17,182 bases of DNA from Hydrogenothermaceae bacterium (GTDB lineage: Bacteria; Aquificota; Aquificae; Hydrogenothermales; Hydrogenothermaceae). The stretch spans positions 1-17,182 of the forward strand of contig JALSSE010000101.1 of the NCBI GenBank assembly GCA_026984415.1, in the 5' to 3' direction. Of this stretch, positions 6,119 through 14,875 are shown piece by piece. The stretch's first letter is position 1. Each line of letters begins with the position of its first letter. The position numbers and the translations under genes are program-made. The notes under the pieces were generated by a model. The model was not told the DNA's origin, did no database searches, and saw nothing but the letters and a program-made list of their open reading frames with translations.

Positions 6119-8920
6119 ATGGGTAGCTCATTAGAAATTTCAAGGAGGGATTTTCTTAAAACAGCAGCTGCTGTTTCTGCAGCAATTGCTGCTGGTGTTG
6201 AAGTTCCAGAAGAAGCTCTTGCGGCAGTTCACGAAGCTGAAAAAAACTGGAAGTGGGACAAAGCAGTTTGTAGATTTTGTGGAGTTGGATGTGGAATTAT
6301 GGTTGCAACTAAAGATGACAGACTTGTTGCAGTAAAAGGTGACCCGGAAGCTCCAGTTAACAGAGGTTTAAACTGTATTAAAGGTTATTTTAACGCAAAG
6401 ATTATGTATGGAGCTGACAGACTCAAAACTCCTTTACTCCGTGTTAATGAGAAAGGGGAGTTTGATAAAAACGGAAAATTCAAACCTGTATCGTGGCAAA
6501 AAGCATTTGAAGTTATGGCAGAACAGTTTAAAAAAGCTTATAACGAATTAGGACCAACTGGAGTTGCTATATTTGGTTCTGGACAGTACACAGTTCAGGA
6601 AGGTTATGCAGCGGCAAAACTAATGAAAGCAGGATTTAGAAGTAATAATATTGACCCGAACGCAAGACACTGTATGGCAAGTGCAGTTGCTGCATTCATT
6701 CAGACATTTGGTATTGATGAACCAGCTGGCTGTTATGATGATATAGAACTGACAGATACCATCGTTACATGGGGAGCAAATATGGCTGAATGCCATCCTA
6801 TTCTGTGGTCAAGGGTGGCTAATAGGAAATTAAGTGACCCTGAAAATGTAAAAGTAGTTAACCTTTCAACATTCAGAAACAGATGTTCTGACCTTGCAGA
6901 TATGGAAATAATATTTAAGCCCCAAACAGACCTTGCCATCCAGAATTATATATTAAGGGAAATAGTAAATGACAATGCAATAGATTGGGATTTTGTAAAT
7001 AAATACTGTGTATTCGCAACAGGGTTTGTAGATGTAGGATATGGAATGAGAACTCCAGAAGCTGCTAAAAAGTTAGGTTATAGTGAGAAAGAATTAGAAA
7101 CAATAACAAAACAAAAATACAAAATAGTCACAAAAGAAGAAGCCAGAGCAATGGCTTACCTTGGTTTAAAGCCTGGACAAAAAATGGAAATGAAACATGC
7201 AAAAGCAGCTGGAAAACACTGGATAATTACTTTTGAAGACTTTAAAAAAGGAGTTGAACCATATACATTAGATTTTGTTGCGGAACTTGCAAAAGGAGAC
7301 CCTGATGAATCTTTAGATGAATTCAAAAATAAATTAAAAACCCTTGCAGAACTTTATAAAGATAGGAACAGAAAGATTGTTAGTTTCTGGACAATGGGAT
7401 TTAATCAGCATAACAGGGGAACATGGGTAAATGAACAAATTTACGCAATCCATTTATTACTTGGTAAACAGGCTAAACCTGGAAGTGGGGCATTTAGTTT
7501 AACTGGACAGCCTTCTGCCTGCGGAACAGCAAGGGAAGTTGGAACATTTGCCCACAGACTACCTGCTGATATGGTTGTTTTCAATCCTAAACACAGAAAA
7601 ATATCAGAAAAAATCTGGAAAATACCTGAAGGAACGTTAAATCCAAAAGTTGGCTCACACATAGTAAAAATAATGAGAGATTTAGAAGATGGAAAAATAA
7701 AATGGGCATGGGTGCATGTATGTAATCCATGGCAGGACACAGCAAATGCAAACCACTGGATTAAAGCAGCAAGGACTATGGACAACTTTATAGTCGTTTC
7801 TGATGCTTATCCGGGAATATCTGCAAAAGTGGCAGACTTAATACTTCCAAGTGCAATGATTTATGAAAAGTGGGGAGCTTATGGAAACGCTGAAAGAAGA
7901 ACACAACACTGGAGACAACAGGTAACTCCAGTAGGAGAAGCCATGCCTGATGTATGGCAGATAGTAGAGTTTTCCAAATTCTTTAAATTAAAAGAAGTGT
8001 GGAAAGACTGGACTTTACCTGACGGCACTCAACTTCCTAATGTTTTAGATAAAGCTAAAGCTATGGGCTACAGTCCTGAAGATACATTATTTGATGTTTT
8101 ATTTGCAAATGATGAAGCAAAAAGCTATAAATGGCCTGACCCTATTGCTATGGGACATCCAAATACAGAAGCTGAAGGAGACAAAAGAAAAGTCAGGGGA
8201 AGTGATGGAAAACCATTTGAAGGATACGGATTCTTTATTCAAAAGTACCTTTGGGAAGAGTATAGAAAATTTGGTTTAGGACATGCACACGATTTGGCTG
8301 ATTTTGATACATACCATAAAGTTAGAGGATTAAAATGGCCTGTTGTTGATGGGAAAGAAACAGCGTGGAGATTTAATACCAAATATGACCCTTACGCAAG
8401 GAAAGCCAATCCTGATGGAGAATTTGCATTTTACGGTCCAGCTTTAAAAGCACTTCCAAAAGGTGATTTATTTGGACCAAAAACAAAAGAGAAATACAGT
8501 TTAAAAAACAGAGCAAAAATATTCTTTAGACCATATATGGAGCCACCTGAAAAGCCAGATGAAGAATACCCATTCTGGTTCTGTACTGGAAGGGTTCTTG
8601 AACACTGGCACACCGGTACAATGACAATGAGGGTTCCCGAACTTTACAGGGCAGTTCCTCAAGCACTTTGCTTTATGAATCCGTCTGATGCACAAAAATT
8701 AGGACTAAAAGATGATGATATTGTATGGATAGAAAGTAGAAGAGGTAGGGCAAAAGCAAGAATAACAACCAGAGGAAGAAACAAACCACCAAAAGGTTAT
8801 GTATTTGTTCCTTTCTTTGATGAAAGGGTATTCGTAAATAAAGTATGTTTAGACCACACGTGCCCTATTTCTAAAGAAACAGATTACAAAAAAGCTGCTG
8901 TAAAAATTTATAAAGCTTAG
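6119..8920 (+). CDS. napA: Periplasmic nitrate reductase catalytic subunit (NapA)
   Basis: Reduces nitrate to nitrite in the periplasm using a bis-MGD molybdenum cofactor and one [4Fe-4S] cluster. A Tat signal begins with SRRDFLK (residues 8-14) and ends near EEALA. Cluster ligands are C51, C54, C58 and C86 (CRFCGVGC and LNC). The molybdenum ligand is C185 in RHCMAS. At 933 residues it is about 100 longer than the enterobacterial enzyme and matches the longer NapA of Campylobacterota-type systems. The ATG has AAGGAG six bases upstream. It heads an operon with napG only 14 bp downstream. Maturation would use NapD, encoded later, which binds the Tat signal. There is no napC in the window. Confidence 0.98.
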   Translation: MGSSLEISRRDFLKTAAAVSAAIAAGVEVPEEALAAVHEAEKNWKWDKAVCRFCGVGCGIMVATKDDRLVAVKGDPEAPVNRGLNCIKGYFNAKIMYGADRLKTPLLRVNEKGEFDKNGKFKPVSWQKAFEVMAEQFKKAYNELGPTGVAIFGSGQYTVQEGYAAAKLMKAGFRSNNIDPNARHCMASAVAAFIQTFGIDEPAGCYDDIELTDTIVTWGANMAECHPILWSRVANRKLSDPENVKVVNLSTFRNRCSDLADMEIIFKPQTDLAIQNYILREIVNDNAIDWDFVNKYCVFATGFVDVGYGMRTPEAAKKLGYSEKELETITKQKYKIVTKEEARAMAYLGLKPGQKMEMKHAKAAGKHWIITFEDFKKGVEPYTLDFVAELAKGDPDESLDEFKNKLKTLAELYKDRNRKIVSFWTMGFNQHNRGTWVNEQIYAIHLLLGKQAKPGSGAFSLTGQPSACGTAREVGTFAHRLPADMVVFNPKHRKISEKIWKIPEGTLNPKVGSHIVKIMRDLEDGKIKWAWVHVCNPWQDTANANHWIKAARTMDNFIVVSDAYPGISAKVADLILPSAMIYEKWGAYGNAERRTQHWRQQVTPVGEAMPDVWQIVEFSKFFKLKEVWKDWTLPDGTQLPNVLDKAKAMGYSPEDTLFDVLFANDEAKSYKWPDPIAMGHPNTEAEGDKRKVRGSDGKPFEGYGFFIQKYLWEEYRKFGLGHAHDLADFDTYHKVRGLKWPVVDGKETAWRFNTKYDPYARKANPDGEFAFYGPALKALPKGDLFGPKTKEKYSLKNRAKIFFRPYMEPPEKPDEEYPFWFCTGRVLEHWHTGTMTMRVPELYRAVPQALCFMNPSDAQKLGLKDDDIVWIESRRGRAKARITTRGRNKPPKGYVFVPFFDERVFVNKVCLDHTCPISKETDYKKAAVKIYKA

Positions 8921-8934
8921 TGTAGAGGAAAACC

Positions 8935-9813
8935 TTGGAAAAAGGTACTAAACACAGCTTAAATAGAAGGAAATTCATCATAACCTCAGTTCAGGCAGTA
9001 GGTTTAAGTATAATCGGTGGGTTGGTTTGGGGGGCTTATGTTGGAGAAGCAAAAAGCTCCCCTGTTGTTTTACGTCCACCAGGAGCATTAAAAGAAGAAG
9101 ATTTTGTAAAAAAATGTATTAAATGTGGCTTATGTGTAGAAGCCTGTAGACACAGACCTAATAATCCTGATAAAAGCCACAAAACAGCAACTTTAATGTT
9201 AGGAGCACCTGGAGGACATAAACCTACAAAATCTACACCACATATATACCCAGATAAAGTTCCAATAGGTACGCCATATTTTGTTCCAAGGGAAATTCCA
9301 TGTTATATGTGTACAGATATACCGTGTGCAGTTGCATGTCCTACTGGAGCTTTAGACACAAATAAAGTTTCAACTATCAAAAAAGGAAAAAAAGTTTTAG
9401 ACATTAACAAAGCTGAAATGGGACTTGCCATAATAGACATGGAAACCTGCATAGCTTTCTGGGGAATACAGTGTGATGCATGTTATAGGGCATGTCCTGT
9501 TATTGATAAAGCTATTACTGTTGAATACATGAAAAATGAAAGAACTGGAAAACACGCATATTTAGTTCCTGTAGTCCACAGTAAATACTGTACAGGTTGT
9601 GGTATGTGTGAACATGCATGTGTTACAGAAAAACCATCTATATTTGTACTTCCAAGGCATTTAGCAACTGGAAAAGCAGGTTCCCATTATGTTAAAGGAT
9701 GGGAAAAACAGATAAACGTAAAACTAAAGCCACAAACAACTACAAAAACGAAAAAGAGCGAAAAAAGCCCTGAAGAATACCTTAATTCAGAGGATTTATT
9801 AAATGATTTCTAA
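8935..9813 (+). CDS. napG: Periplasmic ferredoxin-type protein NapG (four [4Fe-4S] clusters)
   Basis: An electron carrier that, with membrane NapH, is known to deliver electrons from quinol to NapA/NapB. The start is TTG with AGAGGA just upstream. A Tat-like signal contains NRRKFI (residues 10-15) and a hydrophobic stretch to about 36. Sixteen cysteines form four clusters: C61/64/67/71, C123/126/131/135, C172/180/183/187 and C219/222/225/229. The third has the wider spacing CIAFWGIQCDACYRAC typical of NapG/MauM. Compared with the E. coli protein as I recall it, the first motif ends in CRH instead of CP and is followed by about 20 extra charged residues before GTPYFV. It overlaps napH by 11 bp. 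Confidence 0.96.
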   Translation: MEKGTKHSLNRRKFIITSVQAVGLSIIGGLVWGAYVGEAKSSPVVLRPPGALKEEDFVKKCIKCGLCVEACRHRPNNPDKSHKTATLMLGAPGGHKPTKSTPHIYPDKVPIGTPYFVPREIPCYMCTDIPCAVACPTGALDTNKVSTIKKGKKVLDINKAEMGLAIIDMETCIAFWGIQCDACYRACPVIDKAITVEYMKNERTGKHAYLVPVVHSKYCTGCGMCEHACVTEKPSIFVLPRHLATGKAGSHYVKGWEKQINVKLKPQTTTKTKKSEKSPEEYLNSEDLLNDF

Positions 9814-10666
9814 TCCTGTATTAAAGTTTTTGTATAAGCACAGGTTTCTACTTTCAAGAAGAATAGTGCAGGTATCTATACTTTTCCTATATTTTGCCGG
9901 CAATGCTTTCGGATGGACTTTACTAAAGGGAAATCTCAGTACTTCTTTATTTATGGAAAAAATTCCTTTTGCTGATCCTTATGCAGTACTACAGATGTTT
10001 GCAGCTGGAGCTTTACTATCAATTGATGTAATGATTGGTGCATTTTTAATACTTTTCTTTTACGCAGTAATTGGAGGAAGGGCTTTTTGCAGCTGGGTTT
10101 GTCCAATTAATATGGTTACAGATTTGGCAAACTGGATAAGGAAAAAACTAAAGTTAGATAAAGATGAATGGCAGTTAAGGTTCAGCCGTAAAACAAGATA
10201 CTGGATATTAGGTTTAAGCCTTATTCTTTCATTTATTATTTCAGTTCCCGTATTTGAATTTATAAGTCCAATATCAATGTTCCACAGGGGAATTGTATTT
10301 GGAATGGGTTTAGGCTGGACTGCTGTTTTAGGTGTATTTTTATTTGAACTTTTTGTAACTAAAAACGGCTGGTGTGGACATTTATGCCCCCTTGGTGCCT
10401 TTTATTCTTTAGTCACAGCAAAAAGTGCCATAAGGGTTTACCACTACCAACCAAACTGTACTTTATGTATGAACTGTAAAAACATATGTCCTGAAAAACA
10501 GGTTCTACCAATGGTAGGGAAAGAAAATGGATTTGTCATTTCTGGAGAATGTATAAACTGTGGAAGATGTATTGAAGTGTGCAATGATGATGCTTTACAG
10601 TTTGCAGTAAGGTTTTTACCACCAAAGGGTAAAGAAAAAATGCCAGCAGAAGCAAATACTAATTAA
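9803..10666 (+). CDS. napH: Membrane quinol oxidase ferredoxin NapH
   Basis: An integral membrane protein of 287 residues that takes electrons from menaquinol or ubiquinol and passes them to NapG. Four membrane helices are predicted (about 20-40, 66-90, 132-153 and 165-187). Two family C-X3-CP motifs follow helices 2 and 4: C96-C100-P and C191-C195-P. Two [4Fe-4S] ferredoxin motifs lie at the C-terminus on the cytoplasmic side: C219/222/225/229 and C250/253/256/260. The ATG lies inside the end of napG, with AGAGGA upstream, so translation is coupled. Because no napC is seen, NapGH is the likely only quinol route to NapAB. Confidence 0.97.
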   Translation: MISNPVLKFLYKHRFLLSRRIVQVSILFLYFAGNAFGWTLLKGNLSTSLFMEKIPFADPYAVLQMFAAGALLSIDVMIGAFLILFFYAVIGGRAFCSWVCPINMVTDLANWIRKKLKLDKDEWQLRFSRKTRYWILGLSLILSFIISVPVFEFISPISMFHRGIVFGMGLGWTAVLGVFLFELFVTKNGWCGHLCPLGAFYSLVTAKSAIRVYHYQPNCTLCMNCKNICPEKQVLPMVGKENGFVISGECINCGRCIEVCNDDALQFAVRFLPPKGKEKMPAEANTN

Positions 10667-10691
10667 ATAAGAAAATTAGGAGGGTTTTATA

Positions 10692-11195
10692 ATGAAAAGA
10701 CAACTACTTTTATCATTAACTTCATTCTTTTTAGTAATTGTATCAATTTATTTTGTAGGATGTGCCTCCCAAGGAACAACTACCCAAACAAGTGAAAAAT
10801 CAAATGGAATCTCTGAAAGTGAACTTGGCTTAAGGAAAGCTGATGTTTCAACAGAACAAAAAGTAAATTTACCACCTGTAAAATACACAGAAGAACAACC
10901 AGGAACTGGGAAAACTTTACCTGTATCTTATCCAACAGCTCCACCTCAAATTCCCCACAGTGTAGAAGGTTTAGTACCTATAACAAAAGATAACAACGCA
11001 TGTTTAAACTGCCATTCCCCAGATGTTGCAAAGGATATGGGGGCTACACCTATACCTGAATCACACTTTATTGACCCAATTACCCATAAAAAATTAGACC
11101 ATCTTGCAGGTGCAAGATTTATGTGTACAACGTGCCATGCTCCACAGGCAAATGCAAAACCTTTAGTTAAAAATGTATTTAAATCAGCCCAATAA
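10692..11195 (+). CDS. napB: Dihaem cytochrome c NapB, possible lipoprotein
   Basis: The electron-transfer subunit of periplasmic nitrate reductase. Two haem c sites are seen, CLNCH (C104, C107, H108) and CTTCH (C145, C148, H149). H89 in QIPHS and H125 in ESHF are the likely distal ligands, in the spacing expected for NapB. The N-terminus has a hydrophobic signal ending in YFVGC, with C24 in a lipobox-like position, followed by a Ser/Thr-rich linker. The protein may therefore be lipidated and tethered to a membrane, whereas studied NapB proteins are soluble. The extended linker (residues 25-75) is also long. The ATG has AGGAGGG upstream, 25 bp after napH. Confidence 0.96.
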   Translation: MKRQLLLSLTSFFLVIVSIYFVGCASQGTTTQTSEKSNGISESELGLRKADVSTEQKVNLPPVKYTEEQPGTGKTLPVSYPTAPPQIPHSVEGLVPITKDNNACLNCHSPDVAKDMGATPIPESHFIDPITHKKLDHLAGARFMCTTCHAPQANAKPLVKNVFKSAQ

Positions 11196-11205
11196 GGAGT
11201 AAAAC

Positions 11206-11715
11206 TTGAATAGAAGAAAATTTTTAAAAGGTTTTCCAGTATGGGCTTACTCAACGATAAATGGGGATGTAGAGGAAAAACTCTACATCCGTCCCCCTTA
11301 CAGTGAAAATGGAGATTTCTCTAAATGCATAAACTGTGATGGTGTATGTGCAACTTACTGCCCAGAGAAAATAATAAAAATAGCTGACGATAAAACACCA
11401 TACTTAAGTTTTGAAAAGAGGGGATGTACATTCTGCGAAGAATGTGCGAAAGTCTGCCCTGAAGGGGTTCTTAGAATTGATGATAAAAATAAGAAAAAAA
11501 TAAATGCCACTGTTGAGATAGAGAGAACAAAATGTGTTTCGTGGCATGGAACTATCTGCAATTCCTGTAGTGATGTATGTCTTGACAGTGCTATAAAATT
11601 TGAAGGTTTATGGAAGCCTGAAATAAAAGAAGAAAAGTGTACTTCCTGTGGATTTTGCATAACAGTCTGTCCTGTCAATGCAATAAATGCAACTCCAATA
11701 AAAAGGGTAAGCTAA
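11206..11715 (+). CDS. napF: Ferredoxin-type protein NapF
   Basis: A 169-residue iron-sulfur protein that in other bacteria assists NapA maturation in the cytoplasm, probably by helping to load or reduce its [4Fe-4S] cluster. The start is TTG with AAGGAG upstream. Four cysteine groups are visible: C41/44/48/52, C74/77/80/84, C110/118/121/125 and C145/148/151/155. The third has the spaced form CVSWHGTICNSCSDVC that resembles E. coli NapF. The N-terminus NRRKFLKG looks like a twin-arginine motif but lacks a hydrophobic segment, as in known NapF proteins, so the protein is expected to stay in the cytoplasm. Ten bases separate it from napB and one from napL. Confidence 0.95.
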   Translation: MNRRKFLKGFPVWAYSTINGDVEEKLYIRPPYSENGDFSKCINCDGVCATYCPEKIIKIADDKTPYLSFEKRGCTFCEECAKVCPEGVLRIDDKNKKKINATVEIERTKCVSWHGTICNSCSDVCLDSAIKFEGLWKPEIKEEKCTSCGFCITVCPVNAINATPIKRVS

Positions 11716-11716
11716 A

Positions 11717-12676
11717 TTGAAAAAGATAGTAGCTTTAGTTTTTATAATAAGCTTTACAGCATTTGCAAAAACGAATACTGTAAAACCTTCATTTATACTG
11801 AAAACTTCTGCAGGAAATACAGATGCTGTTTACTCAAACGGTAAACTTTACGTGGGGACAGAATTAGGAACAGTAGAGATTTTTGATATAAACAAAAAGA
11901 AAGAAATTAAAAAAATAAAAATTCCAGAAATACCAAACTTTTTTGAAGAGTTTTATCCACCAAAAGTTTACTCTGTTGATATAAAAGATGAAAAAATACT
12001 TATACTTGCTGAAGAAGAGGGAGGTTACTCATCACTGTACATATACCAGAAAGGAAAATTAAATAAGATTATTTCTAAAAAGAATAAACTAATAATTAAA
12101 AAAGCTAAGTTTATATCAGACAATCTTGTTCTGTTAGGGCTTTTAAGTGATGAAATAATTTTATTCAACACAAAAACAAAAAAACAACTATACAGAAAAC
12201 AGGTTAGCAGTTCCTCCTTCTCAACATTCGCTTTAAGCCCAGATAAAAATAAAGTAGCAGTTGTAACAGAAGGAGGAATTATATATTTAGTAAATACATC
12301 AACAGGGAAAACCCTAAAAAAAATAGAAAACACCCACGTTGATAAGATATTTTCAATAGATTACAAAGACAATAAAATAATTACAGGTGGAAGGGATAGA
12401 AGGGTTTACATTCATGATTTAAAAAGTAATATTTCAATTAGGTTTAATGCAGATTTTTTTGTTTATGCAGTAGGATTAAGTCCTTCTGCAGAAAAAGGAG
12501 CTTACCAGTTAAATGAAAATGCAGATGTAGCAATTGTAAATTTAGAAACAAACAAGACAACTGAAATTTTAAAAGGTAATACAGCACCTTTAACAAAAAT
12601 AATATTTATAGATGATACAAATATCATAACATTTGAAGAAAGCCCCAAAATTTATTTCTGGAGGGTAACACCATGA
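11717..12676 (+). CDS. napL: NapL, periplasmic beta-propeller accessory protein
   Basis: A 319-residue protein with a signal peptide (MKKIVALVFIISFTAFA, cleavage near residue 17) and WD40-like repeats through the rest, such as TGGRDRRVYIHDL and RKQVSSSSFSTFALSPDKNKVAVV. Its place between napF and napD is the one napL has in Campylobacterota nap clusters, where its exact role is unclear; loss has been reported to have modest effects. The start is TTG, one base after the napF stop, with an AAAAGGG upstream. It overlaps napD by four bases (ATGA). The identity rests on position plus the predicted fold, not on a recognised signature. Confidence 0.85.
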   Translation: MKKIVALVFIISFTAFAKTNTVKPSFILKTSAGNTDAVYSNGKLYVGTELGTVEIFDINKKKEIKKIKIPEIPNFFEEFYPPKVYSVDIKDEKILILAEEEGGYSSLYIYQKGKLNKIISKKNKLIIKKAKFISDNLVLLGLLSDEIILFNTKTKKQLYRKQVSSSSFSTFALSPDKNKVAVVTEGGIIYLVNTSTGKTLKKIENTHVDKIFSIDYKDNKIITGGRDRRVYIHDLKSNISIRFNADFFVYAVGLSPSAEKGAYQLNENADVAIVNLETNKTTEILKGNTAPLTKIIFIDDTNIITFEESPKIYFWRVTP

Positions 12677-13023
12677 ATATATCAAGTATTGTAGTAACAA
12701 CTTCTCCAAAAAACCTGCAAAAAGTAGTTAAAAATCTTGAAGAAAGCGGGCTTTGTGAAATTCATTTCATAGATGAGAAAGGTAAAATCATAATCACAAT
12801 TGAAGGGGAGAATGTAACTGAAGAGGTTTCCAAAGTTAAAGAGATTGAAAACATGCCTTTTGTACTGACAGCAGACCTTATGTACTCATACAGTGAAGAA
12901 GAACTGGCAAATGCCATTGAAGAATTCCACAAAGTTGAAGAATTGGTACCAGATGTACTTAAAGATGAAGGAATATGTGCTGAAGATATAGATTATCAAG
13001 GAGATTTAAAAGGAAAATTATGA
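12673..13023 (+). CDS. napD: NapD, Tat-signal chaperone for NapA
   Basis: A small cytoplasmic ferredoxin-fold chaperone that binds the Tat signal of NapA and holds back export until cofactors are loaded. The N-terminus MNISSIVVTT and the pattern around residues 25-35 (GLCEIHFIDEKGKIIITIEG) fit the family. At 116 residues it is longer than the E. coli protein (about 87), with an acidic C-terminal extension, as in related clusters. The ATG overlaps the napL stop and its stop overlaps the next start by four bases, so translation is coupled on both sides. Confidence 0.9.
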   Translation: MNISSIVVTTSPKNLQKVVKNLEESGLCEIHFIDEKGKIIITIEGENVTEEVSKVKEIENMPFVLTADLMYSYSEEELANAIEEFHKVEELVPDVLKDEGICAEDIDYQGDLKGKL

Positions 13024-13562
13024 TGGACAAAACATTTGCAATGTTCATTGAAACAGAAGTTCCAAAAAATGAGGTAATTATTTCAAGGACAGACTTAAAA
13101 GGAATAATTACCTATGCCAATGAAACATTTGCAAAAATATCTGGATACGAAATTGAGGAACTTATTGGCAAACCACATAATATTATCCGTCATCCAGATA
13201 TGCCAAAATCTGTATTTAAAGAGCTATGGGAAACAATTCAGTCAGACAAAGTATGGAGGGGATACGTAAAAAATTTAAGAAAAGATAAAGGTTTCTACTG
13301 GGTTTACACAGAAATTTCAGGTATTTACAAAGATGGGAAAAAAGTAGGATATAAATCTATGAGAAGCTGGATTGATAAAGAAACCAGAATTAAATGGCAA
13401 AACATCTACGATGAAATGAGAGAAAAGGAAGGCGGAAGTGTAAGAACTGTGATGTATTTAAAAGCAGATACCTATAAAAATTTAGAAAAACTATCAAAGG
13501 AACAAAATGTTTCAGGGGAAAAAATAATTGAAAATCTATTAAATACTTTACTGGAGGGTTAG
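13020..13562 (+). CDS. Aer-like PAS-domain protein with a probable ribbon-helix-helix C-terminus
   Basis: A 180-residue cytoplasmic protein. Residues about 13-118 form a PAS domain of the Aer type; the motif IIRHPDMPKSVFKELW and the later GFYWVYTEIS are characteristic. In Aer this domain binds FAD and senses redox state. The C-terminal segment, residues 140-178, starts VRTVMYLKADTYKNLEKL and continues with EQNVSGEKIIENLL. That is the strand-helix-turn-helix pattern of ribbon-helix-helix DNA-binding proteins (CopG/Arc). No chemoreceptor, kinase or GGDEF domain follows. It could be a one-component redox regulator, or the tail could serve dimerisation only. It overlaps napD by four bases, with AAAAGGA upstream. 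An alternative ATG at 13023 changes only one residue. Confidence 0.88.
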   Translation: MMDKTFAMFIETEVPKNEVIISRTDLKGIITYANETFAKISGYEIEELIGKPHNIIRHPDMPKSVFKELWETIQSDKVWRGYVKNLRKDKGFYWVYTEISGIYKDGKKVGYKSMRSWIDKETRIKWQNIYDEMREKEGGSVRTVMYLKADTYKNLEKLSKEQNVSGEKIIENLLNTLLEG

Positions 13563-13565
13563 AAG

Positions 13566-14849
13566 ATGAAAAAACTGAAGTTAGCACTCAGCGGAATTTT
13601 AGCAGTACCAACTTTCGCAATGCTTCCTATGGGAAGTCAAACACAAGCACAGGCTCAGGAAATGCAGACAGCACCATTCTTTGAAACACTAAAACCGTAC
13701 CTAATTTTCAGACCAAGGTACGAGTTTGTGGATGACAACATCCACGACAACGCAAATGCATTAACAGTAAGAACTGTTATCGGTTCTAAACTAATCAGCA
13801 TTGGTGGAGTAAAAGGTTTAAACGCTCAGATTGAAGCAACAAATGTAAGTGCTTTAATTGACAACTACAACTCCACATCTGCAGCAGGAAATAACGATAC
13901 AAGATACGCTATTGTTATTGACCCACCTACTACAAGAATTACACAGGCAAACATCTCCTACACAACAGGAAAAACAACATTTATAGTTGGTAGAAAAATG
14001 GTAACCCTTGATAACCACAGGTTTATAGGTAATGTTGGTTGGAGACAAATGCCTCAAACTTTTGGAGTAATTGCTGTAATAAACAATTCCATTAAAAATT
14101 TTAATCTCTTAGCTGCATTAGTTTATGAAAGATTAGGAATTAAAGATGAACTTAACAAAAGCTGGAAATTAGCAGATGCTCCAATTTTACTACACGGTGC
14201 GTATTCAGTTTCTAAAGCTCTAAAAATAACAGTTTACGACTATATGCTTACAGATATCCACGATACTTATGGAGTAAGGTTAACTGGATTAAAAAAAGCA
14301 TCAAAATCAACAAAATTCAGCTATGTCTTAGAATACGCATGGCAGGATGACCCAACAAAAAGAGACAACTGGAACAGTTCAACAAATAACATTGATTCTT
14401 ACTACTATGATATTGGTTTAAATGTTTACTCATCTGGGCTAATTTTTGGAGCAAACTACGAAGTACTTGGAGAAGCAAGAGGAAATGCCACACAGGGTTT
14501 TTCTACTCCACTTGCAACAGCTCATAAATTCCAAGGTTGGTCAGACGTGTTAATTGGAAAAGAGTTAAATGGTGATACTAATGGATTAAAAGATTTACTT
14601 TTAACAATAGGTTATGCAACTAAAAAAACAGGAAAACTGCTACTGAGATTCCACAAGTATGACTCAAAAGTAAACAGCCTTGATTACGGAAAAGAGTTTG
14701 AGTTCCTGTATGTCAAAAAAATAACAAAAAGGTTAGGGCTTTTAGTAAAAGGTGCTTTATATAAGGCAGGTGATGACTATGGATATGGATATCCATCAAA
14801 TAGAGAAGACGTTACAAAGACATGGTTCCAGTTAACGTATAAATACTAA
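13566..14849 (+). CDS. Outer-membrane beta-barrel (porin-like) protein
   Basis: A 427-residue exported protein with a signal peptide of about 30 residues ending in QTQAQAQ. The mature part is rich in alternating aromatic and polar strands and ends in FQLTYKY, with the C-terminal aromatic residue used for barrel insertion. It resembles the alginate-export / porin-like barrels common in these bacteria, with no signature for a specific substrate. It starts three bases after the PAS gene, with GGAGGG inside that gene's end, and precedes nirS by 26 bp. Its place between nap and nir suggests a role in passing nitrate or nitrite across the outer membrane. The substrate is inference. Confidence 0.85.
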   Translation: MKKLKLALSGILAVPTFAMLPMGSQTQAQAQEMQTAPFFETLKPYLIFRPRYEFVDDNIHDNANALTVRTVIGSKLISIGGVKGLNAQIEATNVSALIDNYNSTSAAGNNDTRYAIVIDPPTTRITQANISYTTGKTTFIVGRKMVTLDNHRFIGNVGWRQMPQTFGVIAVINNSIKNFNLLAALVYERLGIKDELNKSWKLADAPILLHGAYSVSKALKITVYDYMLTDIHDTYGVRLTGLKKASKSTKFSYVLEYAWQDDPTKRDNWNSSTNNIDSYYYDIGLNVYSSGLIFGANYEVLGEARGNATQGFSTPLATAHKFQGWSDVLIGKELNGDTNGLKDLLLTIGYATKKTGKLLLRFHKYDSKVNSLDYGKEFEFLYVKKITKRLGLLVKGALYKAGDDYGYGYPSNREDVTKTWFQLTYKY

Positions 14850-14875
14850 TTAAAAACTTTAAGGAGGGTAAAAGC

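Noticed and set aside
7441..7785. Open frame of 114 codons on the minus strand within napA
   Set aside because: It lies wholly inside the strongly supported napA gene, has no ribosome-binding site that stands out, and its translation looks like antisense noise.
11206..11240. Twin-arginine export of NapF
   Set aside because: NRRKFLKG resembles a Tat motif, but no hydrophobic segment follows and known NapF proteins act in the cytoplasm.
10946..11254. Minus-strand open frame of 102 codons across the napB-napF junction
   Set aside because: Both overlapped + strand genes have clear cofactor motifs and good start signals, so this is a shadow frame.
13020..13562. PAS protein as a truncated chemoreceptor pseudogene
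   Set aside because: The frame is intact, tightly coupled to its neighbours, has a good ribosome-binding site, and its tail has an ordered pattern instead of a broken HAMP or receptor domain.
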